Source: Sequoia sempervirens (lineage: Eukaryota > Streptophyta > Pinopsida > Cupressales > Cupressaceae). Taken from it: DNA of 64,000 nt. Position numbers and translations under genes: made by a program. The notes under the pieces were generated by a model, which saw only the letters and a list, made by a program, of their open reading frames with translations, was not told where the DNA came from and ran no database searches. Positions 25,452 to 36,123 of the stretch are shown piece by piece (the first letter of the stretch is position 1; each line of letters begins with the position of its first letter). The DNA lies in contig VDFB02252616.1 in the NCBI GenBank assembly GCA_007258455.2, positions 116,886,128 to 116,950,127 on the forward strand, written 5' to 3'.

Positions 25452-25563
25452 GAGAACGGTGAGGAGATTTGTGTGAAAGGAGGCATAGGATTCGTTGTTG
25501 CTTATCTCATTCCTGCTTTGCTCAACAAATCTTAAATTGTTCCCGCTACTATTTGTAATCTAG
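25452..25563 (+). pseudogene. Captured first exon of a DFR/ANR-like NADPH reductase, broken
   Basis: Joined to ATG-ACA at 18324, this reads as an N-terminus containing ICVKGGIGFVVAYLIPALL and then IVPATICNLG. That matches the conserved start of dihydroflavonol reductase, anthocyanidin reductase and cinnamoyl-CoA reductase-type extended short-chain dehydrogenases: the cofactor-binding glycine pattern (T/S)GGxGFxxxxL, then the (Y)TVxATVRxP strand. Those enzymes act in cytosolic flavonoid or lignin synthesis. The exon is dead: TAA at 25533-25535 replaces the usual Tyr, and the Thr before GG is Lys. A GT donor follows at 25564, close to where intron 1 lies in this family. I could not find exon 2. 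A CACTA terminus lies 0.4 kb upstream of the start codon, so capture by that transposon is plausible. Confidence 0.55.
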
Positions 25564-27255
25564 GTGTTTACTTGACATATATTTGCATAATCTCAAATTC
25601 CTTCAGAGGCTTTTGAAGTATCAATGTATCCTATATAGGGTTTAGAATGATTTCTTTTAATTAAAAAAATAAATAAATGATGTATTTCCTTGTAATTAGA
25701 TAATGTGAAGATCTCCTAAATCTGCCCCAACACACTATTCTCTTTGGCACTGTATTCATTACTCCAGCTACTATGGTTTTGCATACATGACATCTTTAAT
25801 ATCTTCATGACCGCTTTTAAATAGATCTCAATATTTGCTTTGGTCCTCTTCACATGGTAACCCTTGAGTTCCATAATCCACCTCAATCTCTTCTAATGAA
25901 AGGACATCTTAAGCTAGACTGCATAGTATGCATATAAAGAAAGTCCTTCACACCTGCCATTGTTCCAAACCACCACTCATCGCCTTGCTTAAAATGTTGC
26001 CTCCATAAGCACAATAGCATGTTTTAAAATCATGGTTTCCAGTGATTGACCATTAAGGTCACTACTTTCATTAAGATATAATGAGATTTTTGTCTTCAAA
26101 CTTAAGGCATTATGTAAGATAACATTGTGAATTGTTTTTTGTGTACAATATGATTTTCTTTCACATTTACTGCTTTTCTAACTACCTTTAAGACTAGATA
26201 TTGCACCATCAGCTACAATCTCAAACAACTCACTCACTATCACTTTGAAGATTCCTTTCATGAGCATCCTTCTCTGTAAAATCAAACTATGCTCCCTATA
26301 TAGGACTTCTACCTTCCTTTACTACAAAGGACTCATTGTTTCATGGTATCAGGATCTCTTTAAGATCCTTATTGGACACACTACTTCACAACTGTCCACA
26401 AGGTATTATTCACTATTCTCCCATCTTTTGATGATTCTCAAAACACCGGACAAACATGTAATCCACTACCCATTATACAATGGCTAAGTAGCAAACATCA
26501 ACCTATGATTACCACCGGCATTTCCATTTGGACAGTCATTCCCTGATTGCATTTTCCTTGTCTAACACTACCAAAAGCATTTGAAAAACCCTTAAGGTCA
26601 ACAAGGGGGTAAGGAAACTCACTGTTAAAATCTCCACTTTACTATGCAAGGTTTGAGCTTTATTACCTTGTCACTACTCAGCCTCTTTTTTACCGTCACA
26701 TCTCAAGTGACTGTCATTCTTCTTACCGTAGATTGCATTTACAAATGTCACTAAGCTACATAGTGTGCTTGTTATTGGCTACAATCCTTAGATTGCAAGA
26801 TTTTGTTATTAGCTACAATGTCTCAATCTTTCTGGTATTGCAACCTCACTAATCTACTAGAGTTATTGTTTATGTTTCTACAGAGGCCTAGGGTTTGTAC
26901 CCTAATCATGCTCTTACCAATGCTTCTATTGGTATTAAAAAACAACCTTAAATCTTGGGTCAGAAAATTAGTTGTCTTGACAAGGTTGTGGTATGATCTT
27001 GGATTATATCCTAGAGTGTGTGGGAAGTTTGTGTTTGATCATTAAGGTATGTAAACCTAATCAGGGAAATGTATCCTATATAGCATGGGTCTTGCTTTAA
27101 TACTTTCCATAATGATTATTAGCAAATCACATTATTATAGTTTGCGGTAACCCAAGATTGCATTCATGTAACAAACTTGGTTTGTAGTTTAAGCTATACA
27201 CCTTTAAGTAACATTCATAAGGTTTAGAAAAACTTGATCACTATCTAGAATAGCC
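25564..27255. other. Unassigned AT-rich segment
   Basis: No recognised domain on either strand; the frames at 26245-26487 and 26803-27045 (plus) show no family signature. It lies between the captured exon and the retroelement 3' end at 28.2-29.2 kb and may belong to either. Confidence 0.4.
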
Positions 27256-27600
27256 CATTAAACATGGGTTGTGTTTGAATGCACTACATAATTGATATAA
27301 CACAATCACTCTGCATATCAACCAGAGTTATAGACACTTTATTGCAGTAAGAGGTAATCACTCTTGGATCATGCTATAATTATATCATAACCTGTTAAAC
27401 TTGAGACAACCTAAATGCACCCAATGATGATTAACACCTAAATTATACAACCTGAATTAACTACATTATATGAGTTCCTCCATTTCTATCACAACATAGC
27501 CACATTAAACTTGGGTCACACATGAATGCATCCTATATTTGTTATAGCACAACTGTGCCACATGACCAATAGAGTTATGGATCACATAATTACAGTCACA
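27256..27600 (+). repeat. Diverged tandem repeat, three copies, about 110-140 bp
   Basis: Blocks beginning (C/G)TTAAAC(T/A)TG recur at 27256, 27393 and 27502. Copies one and three share GAATGCA, ATA(A/G)CACAA and AGAGTTAT(A/G)GA in the same order; copy two is shorter and more decayed. Confidence 0.55.
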
Positions 27601-27965
27601 AGAATTTGTTCCTTGGTTGTGATCTTATGGTGATTTCACACAACAAAATCTGGACATGAAATTCTCAAAACCCTAAACCTCTAAAAATGAAATATGATGA
27701 CATGTTGCTTTAAAATATGATTTTCAAACCTAGAACTATAAATCTAACTTCACAACTGAATTTTGCAAAAAGACAATGACTACCCTCAATCTGGCGATAT
27801 CTTCTGGATTTTTATTTTTTCCCAAGAAAATCGTCCTTAGTTCTCCACAAATTGTCTCAAGTAGAGCACATTCGCAAGTATAGCAAAACACTGTCACAAT
27901 AAATCAGCGAACTCAATTTTCTTTATGTCAGCCACAATTTGATTTTTTTCTTATTTTTCATGTTT

Positions 27966-28066
27966 GTTGAAATTTCGATGAAACTGCTAGTCAAAATTTC
28001 AACGAAACCTAGGTTCATCGAAATTTTGACGAAACCTAGGTTCCTCAAAATTTTGACGAACGTCGA
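27966..28066 (+). repeat. Short tandem repeat, about 28-bp unit
   Basis: Three to four copies of a unit with GACGAAACCTAGGTTC and CAAAATTT, including CCTAGG palindromes. It lies 130 bp upstream of the polypurine tract of the next retroelement. Confidence 0.75.
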
Positions 28067-28187
28067 GGATAAACTTTTAAAATTTTGAAAATTACACATC
28101 AAATTTTACAAGCACCTGACAATACATCAAATTATACATATTTCGTCAGAAATTTTCATCGAATTTTGCAGTCAAATGAGTTAGTGC

Positions 28188-29195
28188 CAAAGGGGGAGAT
28201 TGTTGGCATATGGCTTCTTGTGTTGTCATTTATGGCAACCTAAGTCATTATTCCAGTCTACAGATCAAGATTTGTTCATACCAACAAGCAGAGTAAAAAA
28301 AATAGAGTATTACTGGAAGATAGAATGAAGAATAGGGTATCTGGTTAGTATGTCGATCTGTATGCTTCACCAAATTATCATTTTGAGTTGTGGATCTCGG
28401 GGAAGGTTGTTAAGTATCTATATTATATTATTGTTAAGTTTTGTGATGTCGCATTAATCAGTACATAAAAGTTAGGAGATCCGACAGGATGATTTTTTGT
28501 TTATTAGCTCACGGTGGCCAACTTAGTGAATATGGCATGTCGCGAATATTCGAGGTATAATTACTCAAGGTATTCTATGCTTGAAGATTTTTTTTGGGTC
28601 CTAGTTATGTCATGGTCGACTTTGATGGGTACACATCGAATATTAAATGTGGATTGAGCCATCTATTGGAGAATATTTTTATTTTTCTGAAGTCGACATG
28701 GAGAGACTAAATCTTTGATAGCATATATAGAAGGGTTGTTGAGTGATTTGGCACAGTTTCACTTGTGCAAAAGAGGATTGTTGTGAAGCGAATTAAGACA
28801 AAGCAATGAAAAGTACATAATCAGATAGAAGGTCCAGAATCTAATCTATGAGCCTCACCAAAACTAAAACCAAGCATTTGTAGATGCTACTTTCTTAGTT
28901 CAACTCTTTGTTGTAATCCAAATTTTTTGTAAGGCAGGGAGCCTTCCTGATTTTCAGCAATGAGCTCTAGGTAGTGTGCTGCAATGCATGTGCATTCCCC
29001 TTTTTCTTCATACTTTTAACAGAGTATAAATTATGGATTAACCTCCATCGTGGTTTTTCCCCTAATAGGGTTTCCACGTAAAAATCTTGGTGTTATGGTG
29101 TTTCGATTGTTTCCTACATGTGCTTGCATCTTTACTTTTGTTTAAATGTTGTAAATGGTTTAAGATCTGGATTCTAATTTGAATATTATTGAACA
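28188..29195 (+). repeat. PPT and 3' LTR of a copia-like element
   Basis: A polypurine tract AAAGGGGGAGAT (28189-28200) is followed by an LTR starting TGTTGGCATATGG at 28201. The end at 29195 (TTGAACA) is set by the TGTT/AACA ends and is less sure than the start. The element is read on plus; no gag-pol is visible upstream and no 5' LTR copy is in the window, so it is a 3' remnant or a non-autonomous element. Confidence 0.65.
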
Positions 29196-29204
29196 CGAAG
29201 ATCC

Positions 29205-29500
29205 AAAAAAAGGATCCCACTCTAAAACGAGATCTCACTTTTTAAAAAATGGGATCCCATTTCATTAAAAAAAAAATTATGATTTTAAGAAGTGGGATTC
29301 CATTTTTTAAAATCATAAAAAAAAATGACGGGATCCTACTTTTTAAAAAATGGGATCATGTTTCTTAAAATCATTAAAAATATATATATATGTTGGGATC
29401 CCGCTTTTTAAAAAATGGGATCCCATTTCTTAAAATCATAATAAAAAATTATGAAACAGGATCCCATTTTCAAAACAGGATCTTGATCCCTTTTTTAAAA
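29205..29500 (+). repeat. Degenerate array of GGGATCCC/poly-A units
   Basis: About nine GGATCC or GGATCCC cores alternate with TTTTAAAA and AAAATCATAAAAA stretches, in a period near 30-65 bp. The cores are palindromic. No gene is seen in it. Confidence 0.75.
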
Positions 29501-30399
29501 TTTAATTTTTTGGTTGAATTTTTGGTTTGTTTTTGGTTCGAGAAAAGGCTTAGGGACCCGAACCTAAGCTTTGGACCTGGTTTGACCTCCAAGTTAAAGG
29601 TCCTGGCAATGTCATAAGAAAATAGTGACTTTGGGCATATGTCTAAAGACTTTTTTTGCAATTTTTTTTTATGAAATTAAAACCCATTATAGATGAGACA
29701 GTGTAGATTCTAAATATGTAAAAAAATTTACAATTGGATTATTTTTCCTATTTTTCAATTAATTTATGATGAAACTAGTCCATAAACTTGAAATATCAGA
29801 GTTTTTTACTATTTTAATAACTTTTATTAAAATATTTTTTTGTAAAATGAATTGCACAAAAACATACTTTAGAAATTTCTTTTCAATTTAAAAAAAAAAA
29901 TCAAAAATGATAAGTTTAGGTAATCTTATGTGATGTACACGATTTTTTAAAATGATAAATATGGCTAATAAAAAATTAAAAAATATATTTAGTAAAAAAT
30001 TACAAAAAATATTGAAAACATGCTTCAGTGAGTTACAAATCTTTTCCCAAAAGGATTTAGAAAATTATGATAATTTAGGTCAAAATATAGATGATGTACA
30101 CATGCATGGTATGGTAAAAAAAAAAGTGACTTTTAAACAGTGATTTTTAGAAACACCTATTGAAAATCAATTTTTAGCATCTAGGTATTGAAATAAATTA
30201 CATATTTGGAAACTAGACTCTGAGCACTGTATTTTATCATTAGTGACTTTTTTCAATATTTCATCTCTAAGTGCTCAAATTTTAAGGTCAAATGTGTCAA
30301 ATTCTGAAAATCGGGGAAAATACCTTCACTTTTTGGCCAAAATGTGGACTCAACTTCTTGCTAGCACCCTGCAATAGTTATCTAATCTTTGTAGCGATT
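29501..30399. other. AT-rich segment without recognised gene
   Basis: Highly A/T rich. The Lys-rich frame at 29952-30143 looks like low-complexity translation, not a gene. It should hold the 5' part of the gypsy element that follows, but no LTR, PBS or gag N-terminus is recognisable. Confidence 0.4.
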
Positions 30400-32090
30400 C
30401 AAGTTCTAAGTCTCGTTATGGAAAGAAGAAATTTCATAAGAGAGATAAGAGCCATTAGATCCATAATTTCAAGAGGGGAAGTGAATTACAAGAGAAGAGT
30501 GAAGATGGTAATGGTGGAAAGAACAAGAAAGCAAAAAAAGTCAAGGGAAAAGATGACCATTAGCAGAAGGCCTTTAGAAAGGACAAGCCAGGAGGTCATA
30601 AAGGGCCTTGAGATGGATGCTATACTTGTGTAGGTGACCATTATGCATTGAATTGTCCTCAGCAGTCGAAGTCGTGAAAGGAAGGAAGCTATCAGCAAAA
30701 TCACCAGATCCACGCTATAGTGGACAACAAACAGGCAAAGTATCAGGCTTTGCCAATTCAGCTACGGGTAAGCTCTATGGCCAATCTGTTTCTATCTTAA
30801 TTGATATTGGAGCTACTGAATGTTTTATAGATCCTAGAATAATATCTATGATACCCATTAGACTTGGATACATGGAAAATTCATGGACAATCCAATATGT
30901 TAATCGAGCAGAGTAGAGGGTAGACACTTGTCTCTTTTGTAGTGAGTTAGAACTTCCAACTTTTTAAATTCAGGTCAATTTGTATGTGGCACCCTTAGGC
31001 TCATATGATGTAATTTGGGGAATAAATTGTTTTACTAATCATAAGGATTTAGTGAACTATGAGGATAAGGTGGTCAATTGTCTGGATGATTATGGAAACC
31101 TAGTTGAAGTTTGTCGAATGTAGAGACCCTTAGAGCTTAGGTAGATTTCTGTGATGCAGCTCAAGAAGGCTCTTTGAAAGGGGTGTGAAATTTATGTAGT
31201 GCATGTTAGCAATCCTGACAACAAGGAGCCATATTTAGAAGACTATCCTATTCTCAAGGAATTCCAAGACGTGTTTCCTAAATAACTTACGGAGTTGCCT
31301 CCAAAGCGAGAATTCAATTTTTCTAACAACCTAGTTCCAAGAGTTGAGCCTCAATCCAATGGACCTTATCAGATGACCACCACAGAACTTTATGTGTTGA
31401 AGGCCCAGCAAATGGAATTGCTAGAGAAGGGACTCATAAGACCCAATGTGTCTCCTTAGGGAGTGGTGGTTATTTTTGTGAAAAAGAAGGATGGAATTTT
31501 GTGTTTATGTATAGATTACTAGATGTTGAACAAGGTTACCATCAAGAACTAGTATCCACTCTTAAGGATTGATAAATTATTTGATCAAATGAAGGGAGTG
31601 ACGGTGTTCTCCAAGATAGATCTCAAGTCAGGGTACCATCAATTGAGGATTAAGAAAGAAGATATTCCAAAAACTACATTTAGAACTCGGTATGGACATT
31701 ACAAGTTCACAGTGGTACCTTTTAGTTTGACTAATGCACCAACAGCCTTTATGAACCTTATGAATAGTGTATTCAAAGACTGCTTGGATGATTTTGACAA
31801 CATTCTAGTCTACTTAAAGACTGTCGAAGAGCATAATAAACATTTGAGGATAGTTTTTTAGCGATTGAGCGAAAGGAAACTCTTCGGGAAGTTGTCCAAG
31901 TGTTCATTCTATCAAGACAGAGTGCACTATTTGGGCCATATTATTTCAGCGAAAGGAGTCTGCGTAGACCTCAAAAAGATCAAGGAAATCATGGAGTGGC
32001 TAGTGCCTTAGAATGTGTCAAAAGTCCATAGCTTCATGGGCCTCATAGGATACTATAGGAATTTTGTGCATGGGTTCTCCTAGAGGACAG
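30400..32090 (+). pseudogene. Gypsy Gag-Pol remnant: zinc knuckle, protease, RT
   Basis: A Ty3/gypsy polyprotein remnant on plus. A Lys-rich Gag C-terminus leads to a zinc knuckle CYTCVGDHYALNC (30618-30656; CX2CX3HX4C, common in plant gypsy Gag). The protease keeps ILIDIGATECFIDPRI (about 30805-30850), with the usual DSG/DTG changed to DIG. RT runs from about 31290 with [15 protein letters not shown] (about 31608-31652) and [17 protein letters not shown]; the catalytic box reads FDNILVY where FIDDILVY is expected, so one Asp is lost. Frequent TAG/TAA stops interrupt the frame. RNase H and integrase are missing: the frame breaks at about 32085, where a 22-bp segment from 31891 is repeated. 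Confidence 0.85.
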
Positions 32091-32260
32091 TTGTCCAAGT
32101 GTTCATTCTATTAGTACTCAGAGTACAGTGCTATTTGGGAGGATGAGGAAGAAATAGAACGCTTCTTTCCAAATTTTCTTTCTTGAAAGAGAAACTCAAT
32201 AATTTTGTTTGAAATTTTTTGGATTGAGATACTATGATATTTCATGCTTTAAAAAAAATT

Positions 32261-32371
32261 TGATGTTGAAATAGACATATTTTGATAAGATTTTGAAATA
32301 GACATATATTTTGATGTGATGTTGAAATAGACATATATTTTGATGTGGTGTTGAAATAGACATGATATGAT
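32261..32371 (+). repeat. Tandem repeat, 27-29-bp unit, four copies
   Basis: TTGAAATAGACAT recurs at 32266, 32293, 32322 and 32351, with ATATTTTGATGTG between copies. It lies in the tail between the deleted pol and the LTR. Confidence 0.9.
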
Positions 32372-32418
32372 GATGTTCTTTTATTCGATTTACTAGACAT
32401 CGAGATGATGTCTCTTCT

Positions 32419-32431
32419 AAGAGGGGAAGGA
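32419..32431 (+). other. Polypurine tract of the gypsy element
   Basis: AAGAGGGGAAGGA immediately precedes TGTCATAACCC at 32432. This is the usual form of the plus-strand primer in plant chromovirus-type gypsy elements and marks the 3' LTR start. Confidence 0.8.
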
Positions 32432-32484
32432 TGTCATAACCCAATTTTATCAAATATTTATTATAATATGGTAAATTTAACTAT

Positions 32485-33790
32485 TAATGAAGAGAGGAAT
32501 TTAAACTCACAAATACCTCTCTAATTTTTCACACAAACTCAAACAAAATAGAGAAATTGTTAACTTAAACCCATAAATTTGTTTGCGCAGGAAAAACATT
32601 GATTTTCTTCATTTATAATAATCTTATTAAAAAGTGTCGCCGGTCACATTAAAAATTTTACCAAGCGCACTGCAGTTTATAGGGGGTCGTGCTACCCGAT
32701 TCCTGCAGTCTAAAAAAAAAAAATCTTATTAAAAAAGTTTTTCAATCATCTATGAACTGATATATAGCAAGTAAAACCCTTAAAAACATAAAATATGCAA
32801 ATGAAATATCATTAAAACACAATATATTCTTAACTATGTGAGCTCCTGCAAACTATTCACCTTCTAGCACCACAACTCCACCTACAGCTCCTATAGCTTA
32901 TCCTCATGTCTTCAAAATTTCTTGACTTCACTTATCTTCTAAAATTTTATTTTTCTCTTCATTATGCAGCCCTAATAGCTACCTTGAACACCTACAAAAT
33001 CCCCCTTCTCTTCCCCTACTCCTCTTCTCTTCACAAGCTCATTTTTTGCACTTTTTCTTGTGCAACTCTCAAGAGCAACCTACAAGTTCTTACTCCAAAC
33101 TTGCTGCTACTGATTGCTGCTTCTTGACTCCATAAAATACTCCATTTTATAAAGATTAAAACATTTTTAAGGCACCAAAAGGGGCAACCAAATCTGCTCT
33201 TTCATTTCCCTCCAATTTCCTTTTGAAATTCTTTTGTTTGTGCTTAAAATTCATCATTAAATGCTTCAAAATATGGCACACAAAATTGCTACACCATATT
33301 GCATGACTTGCTACTGTAAATTCCTCATAAAAATTAATAAAATCATGAAATAGTCATGCTCATCCACCTTAAATTGAAAACTGAAGTCATTTATTATTTT
33401 TTTCCAAATTTCACTAGTTTTTTCCCTTCATTCTAAGCATGCAAATTGAAAGAATAGAATTCCAAATGTCACTTCCATAATAAAACTTATATAGACATCT
33501 AAATTGAGAAAATTAATAATTTTTCAATTTATAATATGCCAATGAACCCCTTCAATCCTTGAAACATTGAAATTATGCAATATAATAATTTTAAAATCAC
33601 ATAAAACACCTTGTTTGCCTTTGATTTTGAATGGAAGCCAAGTCTTGATAAAATAAATATTTCATCCTTCAAAACTCCACAAGATTCTCTTAAAGCTCCA
33701 ACCTACACCAAAAATTTAAAAATTAAACAAGAAAATAAAATATTTATTTTTGGTGATGTGGGATTGCTTGTGAGCTCGGATGCTCCTGCA
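32485..33790 (-). repeat. 3' LTR of the non-autonomous gypsy-like element
   Basis: Starts TAATGAAGAGAGG (first G of the usual TG mutated) and ends CTCCTGCA on plus. Its extra length over the partner comes from the insertion at 32634-32721 with its duplicated target and a further ~45 bp near 33568-33612. Confidence 0.82.
32634..32721 (+). mobile_element. SINE-like retroposed insert, 88 bp
   Basis: An 88-bp segment ending in an 11-12-base A run is flanked by a perfect 14-bp direct repeat, AATCTTATTAAAAA (32620-32633 and 32722-32735). The partner LTR lacks it, so the empty site is visible. The insert is GC-richer than its surroundings and can fold through CTGCAG...CTGCAG (32670-32675 with 32703-32708). 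An A tail plus target duplication indicates LINE-mediated retroposition of a small RNA. I do not recognise the source RNA; it does not match 5S, U1, U2, U4, U5 or U6 as I know them. Confidence 0.7.
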
Positions 33791-33834
33791 TTAGACACAT
33801 TGGGTAAGAAGAAAATGTTTCATGAGTTGGAGAC

Positions 33835-34824
33835 TCATGAACATTTAAAAATTGTATGTTTTCTTTTTATCCACTTTTCTTCCTTATCAAATAGATTTCT
33901 CTTCTTCTTCACCTTACCTTGTACCTTTCTCTCTTTTCTCCTTTTCACTTTTTCTCTTTTTTTCTTTCTCATAAAATTCACCTTGCTATACCATGGTTCA
34001 TCTTTCCATCCTACTTTATCATTCTCAACACCTTCTTGTATTTCATCTTGTAGCCTATTATTGATGCACCTTACCATCTCTCTTTCTTCAATTCCTTTTA
34101 TCATTTTACCCTCATAAAAATTAGCTTCATTAGAAATATTTATATTTGATAAATCAATCAACAATTACCTCTATTTTCTTCTCTTTGCTCACTGTTGCAA
34201 CTTTTTCTCCTCCAAAGAGGCATGTATCAGCTCAAACCTCTTTCTTTTCATCATCTTCTTCTATAATTCCTCCCTAAAATATTTTTTCTATTTTTCTTAT
34301 CTTCTCTTTCAACAGGAGGCTATCTTCTTCTTCATCATTCCCTTTGTCAAATCTAGGACTATCAAAATCCATTCTTTGAATTGCTACAACATCATCCAAA
34401 AATTTATCTACCTCTTTTGCATGTAAATTTTCACTAACATAATTAAATGATACCTCTTTTTTGCTGCAGTATCCTTCTTCTTTTCACCATTTTCCTTGTC
34501 CTTACTAAATCTTGCAAACAAAACATTTTCAAATAATACAAAATCTTTAAAATTACCATTAAATTTATGATATGCAGCAACCATTTTCTCTTCTTTATTT
34601 CTCCATCCTTCCTTTATGCTTCTTTTCTTTTCATTGTCCTCTTTCAACAGAACATTCTTCTTCCTATATCTCTCTTCTCGTATTCCCACTTTCTCCTTAA
34701 TCATCTTCTCCAATACATCTACTTTAGCCTAGAGCTTTTCAAACTCTTCATGGTACTTCATATTTTCTATTTTTCCCAATAATGTTCCCAAAAAAAAATT
34801 CTTATGGGACTCCTCATGACCCAT
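33835..34824 (-). pseudogene. Lys/Glu-rich protein of the non-autonomous element, broken
   Basis: From ATG at 34824 (MGHEESHKNFFLGTLLGKIE) the minus strand reads, with several stops and at least one frame change, through two longer pieces at 34408-34713 and 33835-34164. Composition is extreme: runs such as KKKREKVKRRKERK and long Glu/Lys helices that would form coiled coil. No catalytic motif or zinc knuckle is present. It sits where gag would be, so an RNA-binding gag-like role is possible but unproven. Plus-strand frames over the same DNA (Phe/Ser/Leu rich) are its antisense. Confidence 0.45.
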
Positions 34825-34952
34825 CCCATCCTCTCTGCTATAGATTGTCTCACGTTCAACAATCTGTCTACACAAAAATCACATACACACCACAAGTCCT
34901 AGTGCAAATTGCCTCACATCGGCGCTTCTGCCTACACACTGAGGAACTCCTA

Positions 34953-34963
34953 CTCTGATACCA
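34953..34963 (-). other. Primer binding site of the non-autonomous element
   Basis: Minus-strand TGGTATCAGAG, initiator tRNA-Met type, 1 bp from the 5' LTR's inner end (TGATGAAG on plus). Confidence 0.85.
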
Positions 34964-34964
34964 T

Positions 34965-36123
34965 TGATGAAGAGAGGAATTTAAACTCACAAATACCTCT
35001 CTAATTCTTCACACAAACTAAAAAAAATAGAGAAATTGTAAAGTTAAACCCATAAATTTGTTAGCACTAGAAAAGCATTGATTTTCTCCATTTATAATAA
35101 TTTGATTACAAAAAAATTTCAATCATCTATGGACTAATATATAGAAATTAAAACCCTTAAAAACATCAAATATGAAAATTAACTATCATTAAAACACAAT
35201 ATATGCTCAACTATGCGAGCTCCTGCAAACTATTCACCTTCGAGCACCACAACTCCACTTGTAGCTCCTGTTGCTTATCCTCACATCCTCAAAATTTCTT
35301 GACTTCACTCATCTTCTAAAATCTATTTTTTCTCTCTATTATGCAGCCCCCATGGCTGCCTTGAACACCTGCAAAATCCCCCTTCTCTTCTCCTACTCCT
35401 CTTCTCTTCACAAGCTCATTTTTTTCACTCTTTCTTGTGCAACTCTCAGGAACAACCTGCAAGTTCTTACTCCAAACTTGCTACTATTGATTGTTGCTTC
35501 TTGACTCCATTAAAGACTCCATTTTATAGAGATTAAAACCTTTCTAAGGCACCAAAAGGGGCACCCAAATATTCTCTTTCATTTCCCTCCAATTGCCTTT
35601 TGAAATTCTTTTGTTTGTGCTTAAAATTCATCATTAAATGCTTCAAAATATGGCACACAAAATTGTTGCACCATATTGCATGACTCGCTACTGTAAATGC
35701 CTCATAAAAATAAATAAAATCATGAAATAATTCATGCTCATTTGCCTTAAATTGAAAATTGAATTCATTTATTATTTTTATCCAAATATCACTAGCTTTT
35801 TCCCTCCATTCTAGGCATGCAAATTGAAAGAATAGAATGTCAAATGTCACTTTCCATAATAAAACTTCAATAGGCATCTATTGAGAAAATTAATGAATTT
35901 TCAATTTATAATATATCAATGAACCCCTTCAATCCTTGAAACATTGTTTGCCTTTGATTTTGAATGGAAGCCAAGTCTTGATAAAATAAATATTTCATCC
36001 TTCAAAACTCCACAAGATTCTCTTGAAGCTCCAACCTACACCAAAAATGTAAAAATTAAACAAGAAAATAAAATATTTATTTTTTGTGATGTGGGATTGC
36101 TTGTGAGATCGGATGATCCTGCA
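34965..36123 (-). repeat. 5' LTR of the non-autonomous gypsy-like element
   Basis: Starts TGATGAAGAGAGG and ends GATCCTGCA on plus, giving intact TG...CA ends. It is the uninterrupted copy and shows the empty site of the SINE-like insert. Confidence 0.82.

Larger units (their letters stand above)
32485..36123 (-). mobile_element. Non-autonomous gypsy-like LTR element with Lys/Glu-rich frame
   Basis: Two similar direct blocks, 32485-33790 and 34965-36123, flank a 1174-bp interior. A PBS on the minus strand (34953-34963) sits 1 bp from the right block, so that is the 5' LTR. The interior encodes only a Lys/Glu-rich protein; no protease, RT or integrase is present. LTR ends and adjacent sequence resemble those of the chromovirus at 5.4 kb, which suggests a related autonomous partner. 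The left LTR carries a SINE-like insert and about 45 bp absent from the right LTR. No clear target duplication is seen. Confidence 0.8.

Noticed and set aside
25452..25563. Functional flavonoid reductase gene
   Set aside because: Only one exon is present, it contains a TAA, a conserved Thr is replaced, and a 7-kb element separates it from its start codon.
29205..29500. Regularly spaced repeats as a CRISPR array
   Set aside because: Units are degenerate, spacing is uneven, spacers are simple A/T runs, and the sequence is plant nuclear DNA with no cas genes.
33611..34117. 168-codon plus-strand frame
   Set aside because: It spans the LTR edge and runs antisense to the Lys/Glu-rich frame, giving Phe/Ser/Leu runs; it is a shadow.
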